From Flavobacteriales bacterium (GTDB lineage Bacteria; Bacteroidota; Bacteroidia; UBA10329), in the NCBI GenBank assembly GCA_016124845.1, contig WGMW01000022.1, positions 1 through 64,000 on the forward strand: a DNA stretch of 64,000 nucleotides, in the 5' to 3' direction. Positions within the stretch are counted from its first letter, which is position 1; every line of letters begins with the position of its first letter. Below the pieces are notes generated by a model. It ran no database searches. It was not told where the DNA came from and saw nothing but the letters and a program-made list of their open reading frames with translations. A program made the position numbers and the translations under genes. Shown here piece by piece: positions 18,786 through 27,353 of the stretch.

Positions 18786-19351
18786 TCGCTGTAGCTGTAA
18801 TGACCTGTTATCTGGAAGTTGAAAAGGCAATCTTCCAGCACTTGGCCTGCGCCAATGTTGTGAACGACCATTGGCCGCTTGCCGTCTGACGAATGCTGGT
18901 CTACCACAATTCCAATGTGCGTGATACCTCCGCCCAAATTCCAAGTAACGATGTCGCCTGCTTGGTAATCGGCAGCGTTTTTGGAAACGGCTTTCACCGT
19001 TCCGTGACGTTCAAAGAACTTCATCAAGTTCGGAACCCTTCGGTGATCGATGTTCGAATCGGTGGATTTCAGTCCCCAATTTTTCGGGTAGAGGTTGAAA
19101 TTGGCTTTCATGTCTTCATGAACCAATTTCTGCAGGTCGATGCCAAGTTTTCGGTAAGCGCGAATGACCACATCGGTGCAAACGCCCTTGTCGCGCGGAA
19201 CATCCCCGTTAGGATAATCGATCTTGAAATAACTCGGGTCGTAGGTCACTTTCTGTTTGGTGAGTTCGGTGGCTGCGGCTGAAAGACGTGCATTTTGGGC
19301 AGAGATTGCCAAACTCGAAAGCGCAAGAAAAAGGGTAAAGAATATTCGCAT
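18782..19351 (-). CDS. DUF1287 secreted protein
   Basis: A 189-residue protein with a signal peptide (MRIFFTLFLALSSLAISAQ) and a DUF1287 domain. The conserved GVCTDVVIRAYRKLG contains the likely nucleophilic Cys, and GGGITHIGIVVD the likely His, an arrangement resembling NlpC/P60-type cysteine hydrolases. A periplasmic peptidoglycan or amide hydrolase is plausible but not proven for the family. Start at 19351 is preferred because it begins the signal peptide; the frame runs 22 codons further into the divergent hydrolase gene. Confidence 0.85.
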   Translation of the reverse strand: MRIFFTLFLALSSLAISAQNARLSAAATELTKQKVTYDPSYFKIDYPNGDVPRDKGVCTDVVIRAYRKLGIDLQKLVHEDMKANFNLYPKNWGLKSTDSNIDHRRVPNLMKFFERHGTVKAVSKNAADYQAGDIVTWNLGGGITHIGIVVDQHSSDGKRPMVVHNIGAGQVLEDCLFNFQITGHYSYSD

Positions 19352-19377
19352 CGATTGAATAACGTAGTATTGTATGA

Positions 19378-20286
19378 ATGAAACGACTTTTGGTTTTTCT
19401 GGTCGTTCTGACCACAACTTTCAACGCCATGGCTACCATCAATATTGTAAACAAGGAAGTAAACGGATTCACCTTTAAGTGCCGTGTGGCTGGAGACACT
19501 TCGGGCGAGCCTGTGATTCTCTTGCATGGTTTTCCAGAAACATCCCACATGTGGATTCCGTTGATGGAACGTCTTTCAGAAAATGGCTACTACTGCATTG
19601 CACCCGATCAGCGTGGTTACAGTCCGCAGGCCAGACCAACGGATGTAAAAGCATACGAGATAGAGGAACTGGTTTCGGATGTGGTGGGATTAGCTGATGC
19701 TTTCGGTTTCGAGAAGTTCCAACTTATTGGGCACGATTGGGGTTCGGCTGTTGGTTGGGGAGTGGTGGCCTATCATCCCGATAGGGTAAAGAGCTGGACT
19801 GCACTTTCTGTTCCGCACTTAAAAGCTTTTAGCGATGCAGTTCGGTTCGATAAGAAACAGAAGAAGATGAGCCAGTACATGGGCTTTTTCCAACTGCGCG
19901 GAATTCCAGAGTGGTTCATGCTTCGGAAAGACCGCAAAATGCTGAAAGGAACATGGCGTTCAAGTTCAGAAGAAGAAAAGCTAGATTACTTGGATGTGAT
20001 CGGCAACAAACCTGGACTGAAAGCTGCTCTGGCCTGGTATCGTGCCAATTATAAAGTCCTTAAAAAAGGGCAGAAAATGGATAATTATCTGGAAGTAAAA
20101 ACACCAACATTATTGCTTTGGGGCAAGAAGGATTTTGCCATTGGGCCTGTTGGTGTGGAAGGAACTGCCCAGTACATGAAAGGCGAGTACAAGCGGGTTG
20201 ATCTGGATGCGAGTCATTGGTTGATCCAAGAAGATTTTGAAGGATGTGCAGTTCCCATTTTGGAGCATCTGAACAGCCACAAGTAA
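19378..20286 (+). CDS. Alpha/beta hydrolase, epoxide hydrolase/dehalogenase type
   Basis: A 302-residue alpha/beta hydrolase with a possible signal peptide (LLVFLVVLTTTFNAMA). HGFPETSHMW forms the oxyanion region and GHDWGSA carries an aspartate nucleophile, as in epoxide hydrolases and haloalkane dehalogenases rather than serine esterases. DASHWLIQED near the end holds the catalytic His. The substrate is unknown. The TAATG overlap (20284-20288) couples it to the phosphopantetheinyl transferase. It is divergent from the DUF1287 gene with 26 bases between starts. Confidence 0.85.
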   Translation: MKRLLVFLVVLTTTFNAMATINIVNKEVNGFTFKCRVAGDTSGEPVILLHGFPETSHMWIPLMERLSENGYYCIAPDQRGYSPQARPTDVKAYEIEELVSDVVGLADAFGFEKFQLIGHDWGSAVGWGVVAYHPDRVKSWTALSVPHLKAFSDAVRFDKKQKKMSQYMGFFQLRGIPEWFMLRKDRKMLKGTWRSSSEEEKLDYLDVIGNKPGLKAALAWYRANYKVLKKGQKMDNYLEVKTPTLLLWGKKDFAIGPVGVEGTAQYMKGEYKRVDLDASHWLIQEDFEGCAVPILEHLNSHK

Positions 20287-20879
20287 TGCCGCTTATCGAA
20301 GACAAACAGGTTGGAAACAACCGCCTTGGCCTGTGGCGAATAGATGGCTCGGAAATCCGATTTGAAAAAGATTTTCCCGAATTGGCTATGCAACTTTCCG
20401 TCCGCCATCCAAGAACGCAATTGCAGCGTTATGCTTCGCGATTACTTATTGCTGAAATGCTGGGCGAAATGCCCGAAGTTTCAAAAGATGAGAACGGCAA
20501 ACCGCTGCTGCCGAATCATGCTTTGGAGATTTCCATTTCGCACACCGAAGGTTATGCGGCTGTTCTACTTGGGACGGGAAAATTGGGCGTAGATGTGCAG
20601 CACTACAAACCCAATGTGATGAAAGTGCGCGACCGTTTTCTCGATGAAAATGAACTCGGAATGGCGCAGGACATCGAAACCACCACGCTTTTCTGGGCCG
20701 CCAAAGAGGCGGTTTACAAATACAACGCAAAGCCTGGTCTGGATTTCCGTGACCCGATCAAGGTGCATTCCATCGAACCAGAAATTCTACCCAGCAGTTT
20801 TGTTTATGATGGTGTTGAAACGAAGATCGATCTTGGGTGGAAGAAACTGGACGGAGCGATGCTTGTCTGGACGACTTAG
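20286..20879 (+). CDS. 4'-Phosphopantetheinyl transferase
   Basis: A 197-residue Sfp/AcpS-superfamily enzyme that attaches the CoA-derived phosphopantetheine arm to carrier proteins. GVDVQHY (Mg-binding) and FWAAKEAVYKY (WxxKEA) are the defining motifs, and ISHTEGYAAVLL precedes them as usual. The start at 20286 overlaps the TAA of the hydrolase; the longer frame from 20244 is a shadow of that gene. Whether it serves acyl carrier protein or a secondary pathway cannot be seen; no carrier protein gene is near. Confidence 0.88.
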   Translation: MPLIEDKQVGNNRLGLWRIDGSEIRFEKDFPELAMQLSVRHPRTQLQRYASRLLIAEMLGEMPEVSKDENGKPLLPNHALEISISHTEGYAAVLLGTGKLGVDVQHYKPNVMKVRDRFLDENELGMAQDIETTTLFWAAKEAVYKYNAKPGLDFRDPIKVHSIEPEILPSSFVYDGVETKIDLGWKKLDGAMLVWTT

Positions 20880-21667
20880 CGCTTAATGATGAACCATGGG
20901 TTCAGCAGATTCTCTTTATTGTAGCGAAGCGGAGTAACCTCATCCTTTTCGGTTACAACGCAGCCAGCGTTTCTAGCAATGGCATCGCCTGCGCCCGTGT
21001 CCCATTCCATGGTCGGAGCAAAACGTGGGTAAACATCCGCAACGCCTTCCGCAACTAAGCAAAGTTTCAGCGAACTTCCCATCGAGACCATTTCAACGTC
21101 TCCGTGTTCGGCTTTCATTTTGTCGAAATACTCCAACGTCTCATCGCTCATGTGAGAACGGCTTCCGACCATAGAGAAGGTTTTTCTGTTGGATGCGATC
21201 GGAAGTTTATCTCCTTTTGAAAGCAGATCGTTCAGGTCAGTATGAGAAGCATGGATCTTTGAATAATCATTGATTTTGAAAGCACCTTTTCCCTTGATTC
21301 CGAGGTACATTTCATCCTTCACAGGAACGTAGATCACGCCCGAAACAGGAACGCCATCCTCAATCAGAGCAATATTCACCGTGAACTCACCATTGCGCTT
21401 CACAAACTCCTTGGTGCCATCCAACGGATCGACCAACCAGAACCGTTTCCAGTCTTTTCTTTCAGCGAATGGAATGTCTTTTCCTTCCTCACTCAACACA
21501 GGAATACCAGTGTCTTTCAGGTATTCCATGATCTTCAGATGGGCGCGTCTGTCGGCTTCAGTCAGCGGACTTTTGTCCTCTTTCACATCAACGGTGAACT
21601 CCGTTCCGTAAACTTCAAGTATTTCCAATCCGCCTTCGAAGGCACCTTTAATAGCCTGTTCAATCAT
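20876..21667 (-). CDS. cysQ: 3'(2'),5'-bisphosphate nucleotidase
   Basis: A 263-residue Mg-dependent, lithium-sensitive phosphatase-fold enzyme. Motifs are SEEGKDIPF (Glu), WLVDPLDGTKEF (Asp cluster) and WDTGAGDAI. CysQ splits PAP, the by-product left after sulfotransferases use PAPS, into AMP and phosphate. Its place directly after the SLC13 permease (31 bases) and about 6 kb from cysCDN and two sulfotransferases fits PAP recycling for sulfation. It overlaps the convergent transferase gene by 4 bases. Confidence 0.93.
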   Translation of the reverse strand: MIEQAIKGAFEGGLEILEVYGTEFTVDVKEDKSPLTEADRRAHLKIMEYLKDTGIPVLSEEGKDIPFAERKDWKRFWLVDPLDGTKEFVKRNGEFTVNIALIEDGVPVSGVIYVPVKDEMYLGIKGKGAFKINDYSKIHASHTDLNDLLSKGDKLPIASNRKTFSMVGSRSHMSDETLEYFDKMKAEHGDVEMVSMGSSLKLCLVAEGVADVYPRFAPTMEWDTGAGDAIARNAGCVVTEKDEVTPLRYNKENLLNPWFIIKR

Positions 21668-21698
21668 GGCCGCGAAAGTAGGGTTTGATACGCTAATG

Positions 21699-23459
21699 CT
21701 ACATTAGATCGTATTTCCAGACAAGCAAAAGTGTACCAAGTGCTATGTAGATCAGCGTAAGCGGTAGGCCGATTTTCATGAAATCTTTGAAGGTGTATCC
21801 GCCCGAACCGTATACCATGAGGTTGGTCTGGTAGCCAATAGGCGTGATGAAACTGGCCGCGCCTCCGAACGCCACAACCAGCACAAAAGGTTCAACAGGT
21901 AAATTCATGCTGTGCGCCAAACTCACCGAGATCGGGAAGATGAGGGCAACGGCCGCTTTGTTCGTCATGTAGGCGCCAAGAATGTTGGTCACCGCGAAAA
22001 TTCCTGCTATTACGGCAATTGGCCCCAGGTTCTTGCCAACGTTTAGGACTGTTTCGGCAATGATGTCAGCAGCACCGCTGTTGATCAGTGCTTTTCCCAA
22101 TGCAAGCCCGAAAGCCATGATGGCCAACAGGTTCACATCCAACCCCTTGCGCACTTCGGTAGCCGTAAGAATACCTCCAAGGAGTGTTCCCGCAAGAACG
22201 ATCAACAAGCAAGTGAACAGCGGAACGGGAGTAGTTGCGGAAACAATAATGGAGGCCAATACACCAAGAATGACGTAAAGTGCTTTTCGCCCCTGAACGC
22301 GCACATTCTGCTTCCGCGAAATGGTGTAGAACGCATTTTCCGTGGCACGTTTGTAGAAATCGCGACCCGCGAAAAGAAGCAACGCATCGCCTGCCTGGAG
22401 TTCAATATCGCCCAGTTTGCCCGATAGTTTTTCGCCATTTCGGTGAACGGCTACAATGGCCGCATCATATTTACCTCGGAAATCCGAATCCTTCACGGTT
22501 TTACCGATGAGTGAACTGTTGTACGAGATAACCACTTCCACCACATCCGAGAGGTTGTCGCCTTCGCAGGTTTTTGGCAGACTCAAACCCATTTCGGCTT
22601 TCACCATGTCTTGAATCGTGTCCAAACCACCCGTGAAGATCAGTCGGTCGTAAGAACGCAGAACGTGCGTAGGCGAAACGGGTGTGATGATGCGCTCATT
22701 GCGCACGATCTCAACCAAGAAATTGCCTTTCAGATTCCGTAATCCTGCCTGTTGGATGGTTTTTCCAATAAGTGATGAGGTTTGCCCGACCTCCGTTTCC
22801 ACGAAATACTCGCGCCAATCCTCGCTGAATTCATCCACCGCATCCTTATGGTCGGGAAGCAACCGATTGGAGAAAAAGAACATATAAATGCCTCCAACGA
22901 TCGCCAGCGGCAAGCCGATCCACGTGAAATCGAAAATGTCGAGGCCTGGAAGTCCCGCATCCACAGCCATACCGTTGACGATCAGGTTGGTGCTGGTTCC
23001 GACCAACGTCATACAACCACCCACAATGGTCACATACGAAAGCGGGATGAGCAGTTTTGCGGGCGACATGCCATTGCGCTTCGACCAGCTATGCACGTAC
23101 GGCATCATCATCGCCACAAGTGGAGTATTATTGAAGAATGCCGAGGCTGGCGCAATGAAAAGCATCATCCGCCCAACGAACGACCGCTGACTTTTCGTTC
23201 CCTTGAAAAGACGGTTGAATAGCGCGTCCATCACGTTCGTTTTTCGGATGGTATCGCTAAGAATCAGCAGAAGAATGATGACTGCTAACTGCTCATTGGC
23301 GAAACCGCTGATGGCCTCTTTCGGGGTGAGTACACCTAAAACCGTTAGGAACATCACAGCCGAGAAAAAGGCTACTTCCGCCCGTATTTTCCCTGAGTAA
23401 AGGGCTACAAGCAGAAATAGGACCGAGATCCCGACCAATATGGGCGCGAATTCAGGCAT
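21699..23459 (-). CDS. SLC13/DASS-family permease with TrkA-C domains
   Basis: A 586-residue anion transporter. Transmembrane segments at the N terminus (about 5-190) and C terminus (about 395-586) flank two cytoplasmic TrkA-C (RCK_C) domains, seen around SSLIGKTIQQAGLRNLKG and SSLIGKTVKDSDFRGKY. Motifs such as FFNNTPLVAMMMPYV and VGTSTNLIVNG match the family. SLC13-type proteins with RCK_C domains include sulfate importers. Here cysQ follows 31 bases later and cysCDN lies close by, so sulfate is the best guess, by context. Start is 5 bases after the stop of the upstream dehydrogenase-like gene. Confidence 0.88.
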   Translation of the reverse strand: MPEFAPILVGISVLFLLVALYSGKIRAEVAFFSAVMFLTVLGVLTPKEAISGFANEQLAVIILLLILSDTIRKTNVMDALFNRLFKGTKSQRSFVGRMMLFIAPASAFFNNTPLVAMMMPYVHSWSKRNGMSPAKLLIPLSYVTIVGGCMTLVGTSTNLIVNGMAVDAGLPGLDIFDFTWIGLPLAIVGGIYMFFFSNRLLPDHKDAVDEFSEDWREYFVETEVGQTSSLIGKTIQQAGLRNLKGNFLVEIVRNERIITPVSPTHVLRSYDRLIFTGGLDTIQDMVKAEMGLSLPKTCEGDNLSDVVEVVISYNSSLIGKTVKDSDFRGKYDAAIVAVHRNGEKLSGKLGDIELQAGDALLLFAGRDFYKRATENAFYTISRKQNVRVQGRKALYVILGVLASIIVSATTPVPLFTCLLIVLAGTLLGGILTATEVRKGLDVNLLAIMAFGLALGKALINSGAADIIAETVLNVGKNLGPIAVIAGIFAVTNILGAYMTNKAAVALIFPISVSLAHSMNLPVEPFVLVVAFGGAASFITPIGYQTNLMVYGSGGYTFKDFMKIGLPLTLIYIALGTLLLVWKYDLM

Positions 23460-23464
23460 TTACA

Positions 23465-24337
23465 TTAATATCCCGATTTCGCTCCCGCGATGTTCTCGAT
23501 CGGATGCCAAGTGGTTTTCACTTCCTGAGTTTCGAGAAGAAGGTAAGGGTCTTCGCCCTGTCTGTTCCAATCGTATTTGGCCCAATTGAGCACACGTTTT
23601 ACGTTGAGTGCTCCGTTCTCTTGGATTTTTTTCAAGTGCTTTTCACGGCAGTAAATGGTGGCATTCACATCCATGTGGCTACTGAAATGCTCGGCCAATT
23701 CATCCTCTTTTCCTGTGAGAATGTTGACCGCGCCACCTGGAACGTCTGACGAATTCAATACCTCGGCAAACGTTACCGCCACGTGTGGTGAATTCTCTGA
23801 AGCAAGTACTACGCAGGTGTTCCCACCAGCGATGACAGGCATGATACAACTCACCAACCCAAGCAATGATGGAGTTTCAGGTGCGATGATGGTCACAACA
23901 CCCGTTGGTTCGTGAACGCTGAAGTTGAAATGGGAGGATGAAACGGGGTTTACACTTCCGAAAGCCTGTGTGAACTTATCGCACCAACCCGCGAAATAAA
24001 CGCAGCGGTCGATGGAGGTTTCGACCTCTTTCGTTGCAGCAGCTCGCGAAGCACCAACGGCCACCAATTCCTCAACGAATTGTGCTTTTCTTCCTTCAAG
24101 CATTTCGGCAATGCGATACAGAATTTGGCTTCGGTTAAAAGCCGCTCTGCTGCTCCACCCTTCGAAGGCATTTCGCGCAGCAACAACTGCGTTGCGGAGG
24201 TCTTTTCTACTGCTAAGGCAGATGTTGGTCACCGTGCCGTCTTTCAACTCAACGGGATAAAAACGACCACTTTCCGTTCTCGGAAACTGCCCCCCGATGT
24301 AGATCTTGTATGTTTTGAGTACTTCCAATCTGCACAT
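23465..24337 (-). CDS. Catalytically dead half-length aldehyde dehydrogenase homologue
   Basis: A 290-residue protein matching only the NAD-binding half of aldehyde dehydrogenases (RNAVVAARNAFEGWSSRAAFNRSQILYRIAEMLEGR; later AGGNTCVVLASENSPHVAVTFAEVL). The catalytic Cys domain is missing, and the usual LKPAE lysine site reads LASEN, so it should be inactive. The start YKIYIGGQFPRTESGR resembles the second, non-catalytic domain of ALDH16-type proteins. It sits in the same minus-strand run as a full-length enzyme and deoC. A structural or regulatory partner of that enzyme is plausible. The frame ends cleanly with no sign of decay. Confidence 0.75.
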   Translation of the reverse strand: MCRLEVLKTYKIYIGGQFPRTESGRFYPVELKDGTVTNICLSSRKDLRNAVVAARNAFEGWSSRAAFNRSQILYRIAEMLEGRKAQFVEELVAVGASRAAATKEVETSIDRCVYFAGWCDKFTQAFGSVNPVSSSHFNFSVHEPTGVVTIIAPETPSLLGLVSCIMPVIAGGNTCVVLASENSPHVAVTFAEVLNSSDVPGGAVNILTGKEDELAEHFSSHMDVNATIYCREKHLKKIQENGALNVKRVLNWAKYDWNRQGEDPYLLLETQEVKTTWHPIENIAGAKSGY

Positions 24338-24344
24338 GTTTTTT

Positions 24345-24443
24345 CTTTTACCGCGGAGACGCGGAGTTTTCGCAGAGAGCGCGGAGTTTTCCGTTAATAA
24401 TTCCTTGCGCTCTTCGCGCAGTCTCAGCGTCTTTGCGGTTAAA
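24345..24443. repeat. Imperfect inverted/direct repeat flank of the GxxExxY gene
   Basis: Starts ACCGCGGAGACGCGGAG and ends GCGTCTTTGCGGT, inverted with respect to each other. The last 17 bases (GCGTCTTTGCGGTTAAA, 24427-24443) recur exactly at 24876-24892 on the other side of the GxxExxY gene. It lies downstream of that gene. Confidence 0.6.
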
Positions 24444-24445
24444 TA

Positions 24446-24844
24446 TCATAGCCCATTTACAACTCGTTGTATTCCTTTCTTCAACACGGAAACGTTGAAA
24501 TTCATCAACAGACCCAATTTACATCCGCTTAGCTTCAGGTAAGTAAGCGTTTGAGCCATATGAACGTCCATTAGCCTTTCAACCGCTTTTAACTCAATAA
24601 TCAGTTTGCCTTCCACCAACAGATCAATTCTGTAGCCACAATCCATTTCAACTTCCTCATAAACTAACGGCATCGGCTTTTGAACCTCGACCCGAAAACC
24701 AGATTGACGTAACTCATATGCGAGGCATTGTTCGTAGGCACTTTCCAGCAATCCAGGCCCCAAAGCACGATGAACGGCAATTGCACATCCAATGACCTCT
24801 GTCGCCAGCTCATTTTCAGTCATTGTATTTAGTTCGTTCACCAT
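24446..24844 (-). CDS. GxxExxY family protein (predicted nuclease fold)
   Basis: A 132-residue protein of the GxxExxY family, named for the motif seen here as GPGLLESAYE. YRIDLLVEGKLIIELKAVERL contains the D...ExK pattern of PD-(D/E)XK nucleases. Function is not established. Such genes often occur singly, dispersed through Bacteroidota genomes. Here it splits two aldehyde dehydrogenase-type genes and is bracketed by 17-base direct repeats and A/T-rich flanks, which suggests late insertion into the operon. Start is the first Met; MTENELATEVIG (Met8) is an alternative. Confidence 0.85.
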   Translation of the reverse strand: MVNELNTMTENELATEVIGCAIAVHRALGPGLLESAYEQCLAYELRQSGFRVEVQKPMPLVYEEVEMDCGYRIDLLVEGKLIIELKAVERLMDVHMAQTLTYLKLSGCKLGLLMNFNVSVLKKGIQRVVNGL

Positions 24845-24875
24845 AATCTCTTTGCGCCCTTTGCGAAAACTCTCC

Positions 24876-24892
24876 GCGTCTTTGCGGTTAAA
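24876..24892. repeat. 17-base direct repeat, upstream copy
   Basis: GCGTCTTTGCGGTTAAA, identical to 24427-24443. This copy overlaps the last codon region and stop of the full-length aldehyde dehydrogenase gene (stop at 24888-24890). Confidence 0.7.
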
Positions 24893-26360
24893 CCAAATTC
24901 ACGTAAGGCAATAATCCATGCAGCCCGCCTTCCCTTCCAAAACCACTTTCCTTGTAACCACCGAATGGCGATGTCGGGTCAAATTTGTTGTAGGTGTTCG
25001 CCCAAACCACACCCGCGCGAAGTTTGGTCGTCAGGTTGAAAATCTTTGACCCTTTATCTGTCCAAACCCCGGCCGAAAGCCCGAAAGGCGTGTTGTTCGC
25101 CTTGTCAATCACCTCATCAACCGTACGGAACGTTTGCACCGTTAGGACCGGTCCAAAAATCTCTTCCTGCACAATGCGGTGGCTTTGCGAAGTCTCGCAG
25201 AAAAGTGTTGGCGGACACCAATTCCCTTTTTTCGGTAGCGAGCATTTCGGCTGATAGATCTCCGCGCCTTCTTCTTGGCCGATCTTCAAATATTTATTGA
25301 TGGTGTTCAGCTGCTCCTTCGAGTTGATGGCACCCACATCCGTGTTCTTGTCAAGCGGGTCACCAACGATCAGAGAACTCATGCGATCTTTCAGTTTTCG
25401 GAGCACTTCATCTTTCACATTTTCCTGAACGAAAAGCCTTGATCCCGCACAGCAAACATGCCCTTGATTGAAGAAAATACCGTTGACGATGCCTTCAACC
25501 GCTTGGTCGATAGGTGCATCATCAAAAATGATGTTGGCCGCTTTTCCGCCCAGTTCCAGCGTGGCTTTCTTATATGTTCCAGCAATCGCTTTCTGAATGA
25601 TCTTTCCAACTCCCGTTGAACCTGTGAACGCGATCTTATCCACATCAGGGTGATTGACGATGGCAGCACCCGTAGCACCTGCGCCCGTCACCACATTCAC
25701 CACGCCAGCAGGCAGTCCGCTATCGTGAATGAGTTCGGCCAATTTCATGGCTGTGAGTGGAGTGGTTTCCGCTGGTTTCAGCACAACGGTGTTTCCGCAG
25801 GCCAAAGCTGGCGCGAGTTTCCAAGCGGCCATTAGCAATGGGAAATTCCATGGAATGATCTGCCCAGCCACGCCAACGGGCTCGATTTTCTTTCCTGGGA
25901 AAGCGTATTCCAATTTATCGGCCCAGCCAGCGTAGTAGAAAAAATGGTTGGCCGCCAGCGGAATATCAATATCACGGCTCTCGCGGATCGGCTTGCCGCC
26001 ATCCATGCTTTCCAACACGGCAAACTCACGCGCGCGTTCCTGTATCAACCGCGCAATGCGGAAAATATACTTGGCGCGCTCCTTCGCAGGCATCACGCTC
26101 CAAACTTCCTTGTAAGCCTTTCGCGCGGCCTTCACCGCCTTGTCCACATCCTTGTCAGACGCTTCCGCGAAATGGGCAATGCGCTGGTCGTTGCTCGGGT
26201 TGATGGAAGCGAACTTCTTGCCGCCCTCGGCCTTCACAAATTTGCCGTTGATGTACAGTCCGTATTCTTCCTTGATGGTGGCGTGGTCGGCACTTTCAGG
26301 TGCAGCCGCGTATTCCCATTTTGAACCGAAATCGAGTTTGTTTTCTGTCTTTTTTGCCAT
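24888..26360 (-). CDS. Aldehyde dehydrogenase (NAD(P)-dependent)
   Basis: A 490-residue full-length enzyme oxidising an aldehyde to the acid. PWNFPLLMAAWKLAPALACGN and FTGSTGVG form the cofactor site, ELGGKAANI carries general-base Glu269, and NQGHVCCAGSR has the catalytic Cys303. The ATGA overlap with deoC (26360) means coupled translation. DeoC releases acetaldehyde and glyceraldehyde 3-phosphate, so acetaldehyde is a likely substrate, by context. The last bases fall in a short direct repeat shared with the far side of the GxxExxY gene. Confidence 0.93.
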   Translation of the reverse strand: MAKKTENKLDFGSKWEYAAAPESADHATIKEEYGLYINGKFVKAEGGKKFASINPSNDQRIAHFAEASDKDVDKAVKAARKAYKEVWSVMPAKERAKYIFRIARLIQERAREFAVLESMDGGKPIRESRDIDIPLAANHFFYYAGWADKLEYAFPGKKIEPVGVAGQIIPWNFPLLMAAWKLAPALACGNTVVLKPAETTPLTAMKLAELIHDSGLPAGVVNVVTGAGATGAAIVNHPDVDKIAFTGSTGVGKIIQKAIAGTYKKATLELGGKAANIIFDDAPIDQAVEGIVNGIFFNQGHVCCAGSRLFVQENVKDEVLRKLKDRMSSLIVGDPLDKNTDVGAINSKEQLNTINKYLKIGQEEGAEIYQPKCSLPKKGNWCPPTLFCETSQSHRIVQEEIFGPVLTVQTFRTVDEVIDKANNTPFGLSAGVWTDKGSKIFNLTTKLRAGVVWANTYNKFDPTSPFGGYKESGFGREGGLHGLLPYVNLV

Positions 26361-27262
26361 CAGTCTTTACTGAAATAATCCAATCCTTGATATCGGCCCT
26401 CGGCCTGTTTCACAAGCTGCATCAGCACATCGTTGGCAAGGCTGCTGGCCCCAAAACGGAACCATTCGTTGCTCAGCCAAGCATCGCCCAACGTCTCCTT
26501 CACCATTACCAGATAATGAAGCGCCAACTTGGCTTTGCTGATGCCGCCCGCGGGCTTCATGCCCACCATTTTTCCTGTGGCGTAATAGTGATCGCGAATG
26601 GCTTCCAGCATCACCAACGTCACAGGCATCGTAGCCGCTGGACTGATCTTTCCTGTGGAGGTTTTGATGAAATCGGCTCCCGCCAAAATCGCGATGTCGC
26701 TGGCGTGGCGCACGTTATCCAATGTGGAAAGTTCGCCTGTTTCCAAAATCACTTTTAAGCGCGCTTTACCACAGGCTTCTTTAATGGCCGCAATCTCATC
26801 GAACACGAAACTGAAGTTCCCAGAAAGGAATTCACCCCGCGAGATGACCATATCCACTTCGTCCGCTCCAGCATCAACCGCAATCTTGGTATCGGCCAAT
26901 TTTATTTCTCTCGATGAATTTCCCGAAGGAAAGGCCGTTGCCACCGAGGCCACTTTGATACCCGTTCCTTTCAGCGCATCGACCGCTGTCGCCACATAAG
27001 TCGGATACACACAAACGGCCGCAACCGTTGGCAGGTCGGGTAGCGCATCATGCAAATGGGCCGCCTTGTAGCACATCTGCCGCACCTTTCCTTCCGTGTC
27101 CTTGCCCTCAAGCGTGGTCAGATCGATCATGTTCAAGGCCATTTTCAGCCCTTGAATCTTTGTCGCATTCTTGATGCTCCGTGTCTGAAAACGGGCCGTT
27201 CTTTCCTCCACTCCAACTTGGTCGATGGAGCGTTTCAGACCTACCAATTCGTTGTTCGTCAT
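26360..27262 (-). CDS. deoC: Deoxyribose-phosphate aldolase
   Basis: A 300-residue class I aldolase cleaving 2-deoxyribose 5-phosphate into glyceraldehyde 3-phosphate and acetaldehyde. VAAVCVYPTYV, ADEVDMVISRG, LKVILETGEL and GADFIKTSTGK (Schiff-base lysine) are the DeoC signatures, with MVGMKPAGGI near the end. It is longer than the ~220-residue short type and matches the long type common in Bacteroidota and animals. The start at 27262 (MTNNELVGLKRSID) is preferred over an upstream in-frame start that would overlap the divergent cysC. It leads the operon with the aldehyde dehydrogenases. Confidence 0.94.
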   Translation of the reverse strand: MTNNELVGLKRSIDQVGVEERTARFQTRSIKNATKIQGLKMALNMIDLTTLEGKDTEGKVRQMCYKAAHLHDALPDLPTVAAVCVYPTYVATAVDALKGTGIKVASVATAFPSGNSSREIKLADTKIAVDAGADEVDMVISRGEFLSGNFSFVFDEIAAIKEACGKARLKVILETGELSTLDNVRHASDIAILAGADFIKTSTGKISPAATMPVTLVMLEAIRDHYYATGKMVGMKPAGGISKAKLALHYLVMVKETLGDAWLSNEWFRFGASSLANDVLMQLVKQAEGRYQGLDYFSKD

Positions 27263-27337
27263 CCTACAGATTGATGGTGCTAATGTACAATTTCGGCTGT
27301 TCGGGGCGCTGATTCGGTAAAGCGAAACCAAATACGT

Positions 27338-27345
27338 ACCTTCGC
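27338..27345 (+). promoter_or_regulatory. Possible -7 box (TACCTTCG) of the sulfation/polysaccharide operon
   Basis: TACCTTCG resembles TAnnTTTG and lies 16 bases before the cysC ATG, in the 91-base gap between divergent deoC and cysC. A TTCG at 27314-27317 is a poor -33 candidate 20 bases upstream. No other strong promoter-like site was noticed before the genes that follow. Confidence 0.35.
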
Positions 27346-27353
27346 GCGCCCAA

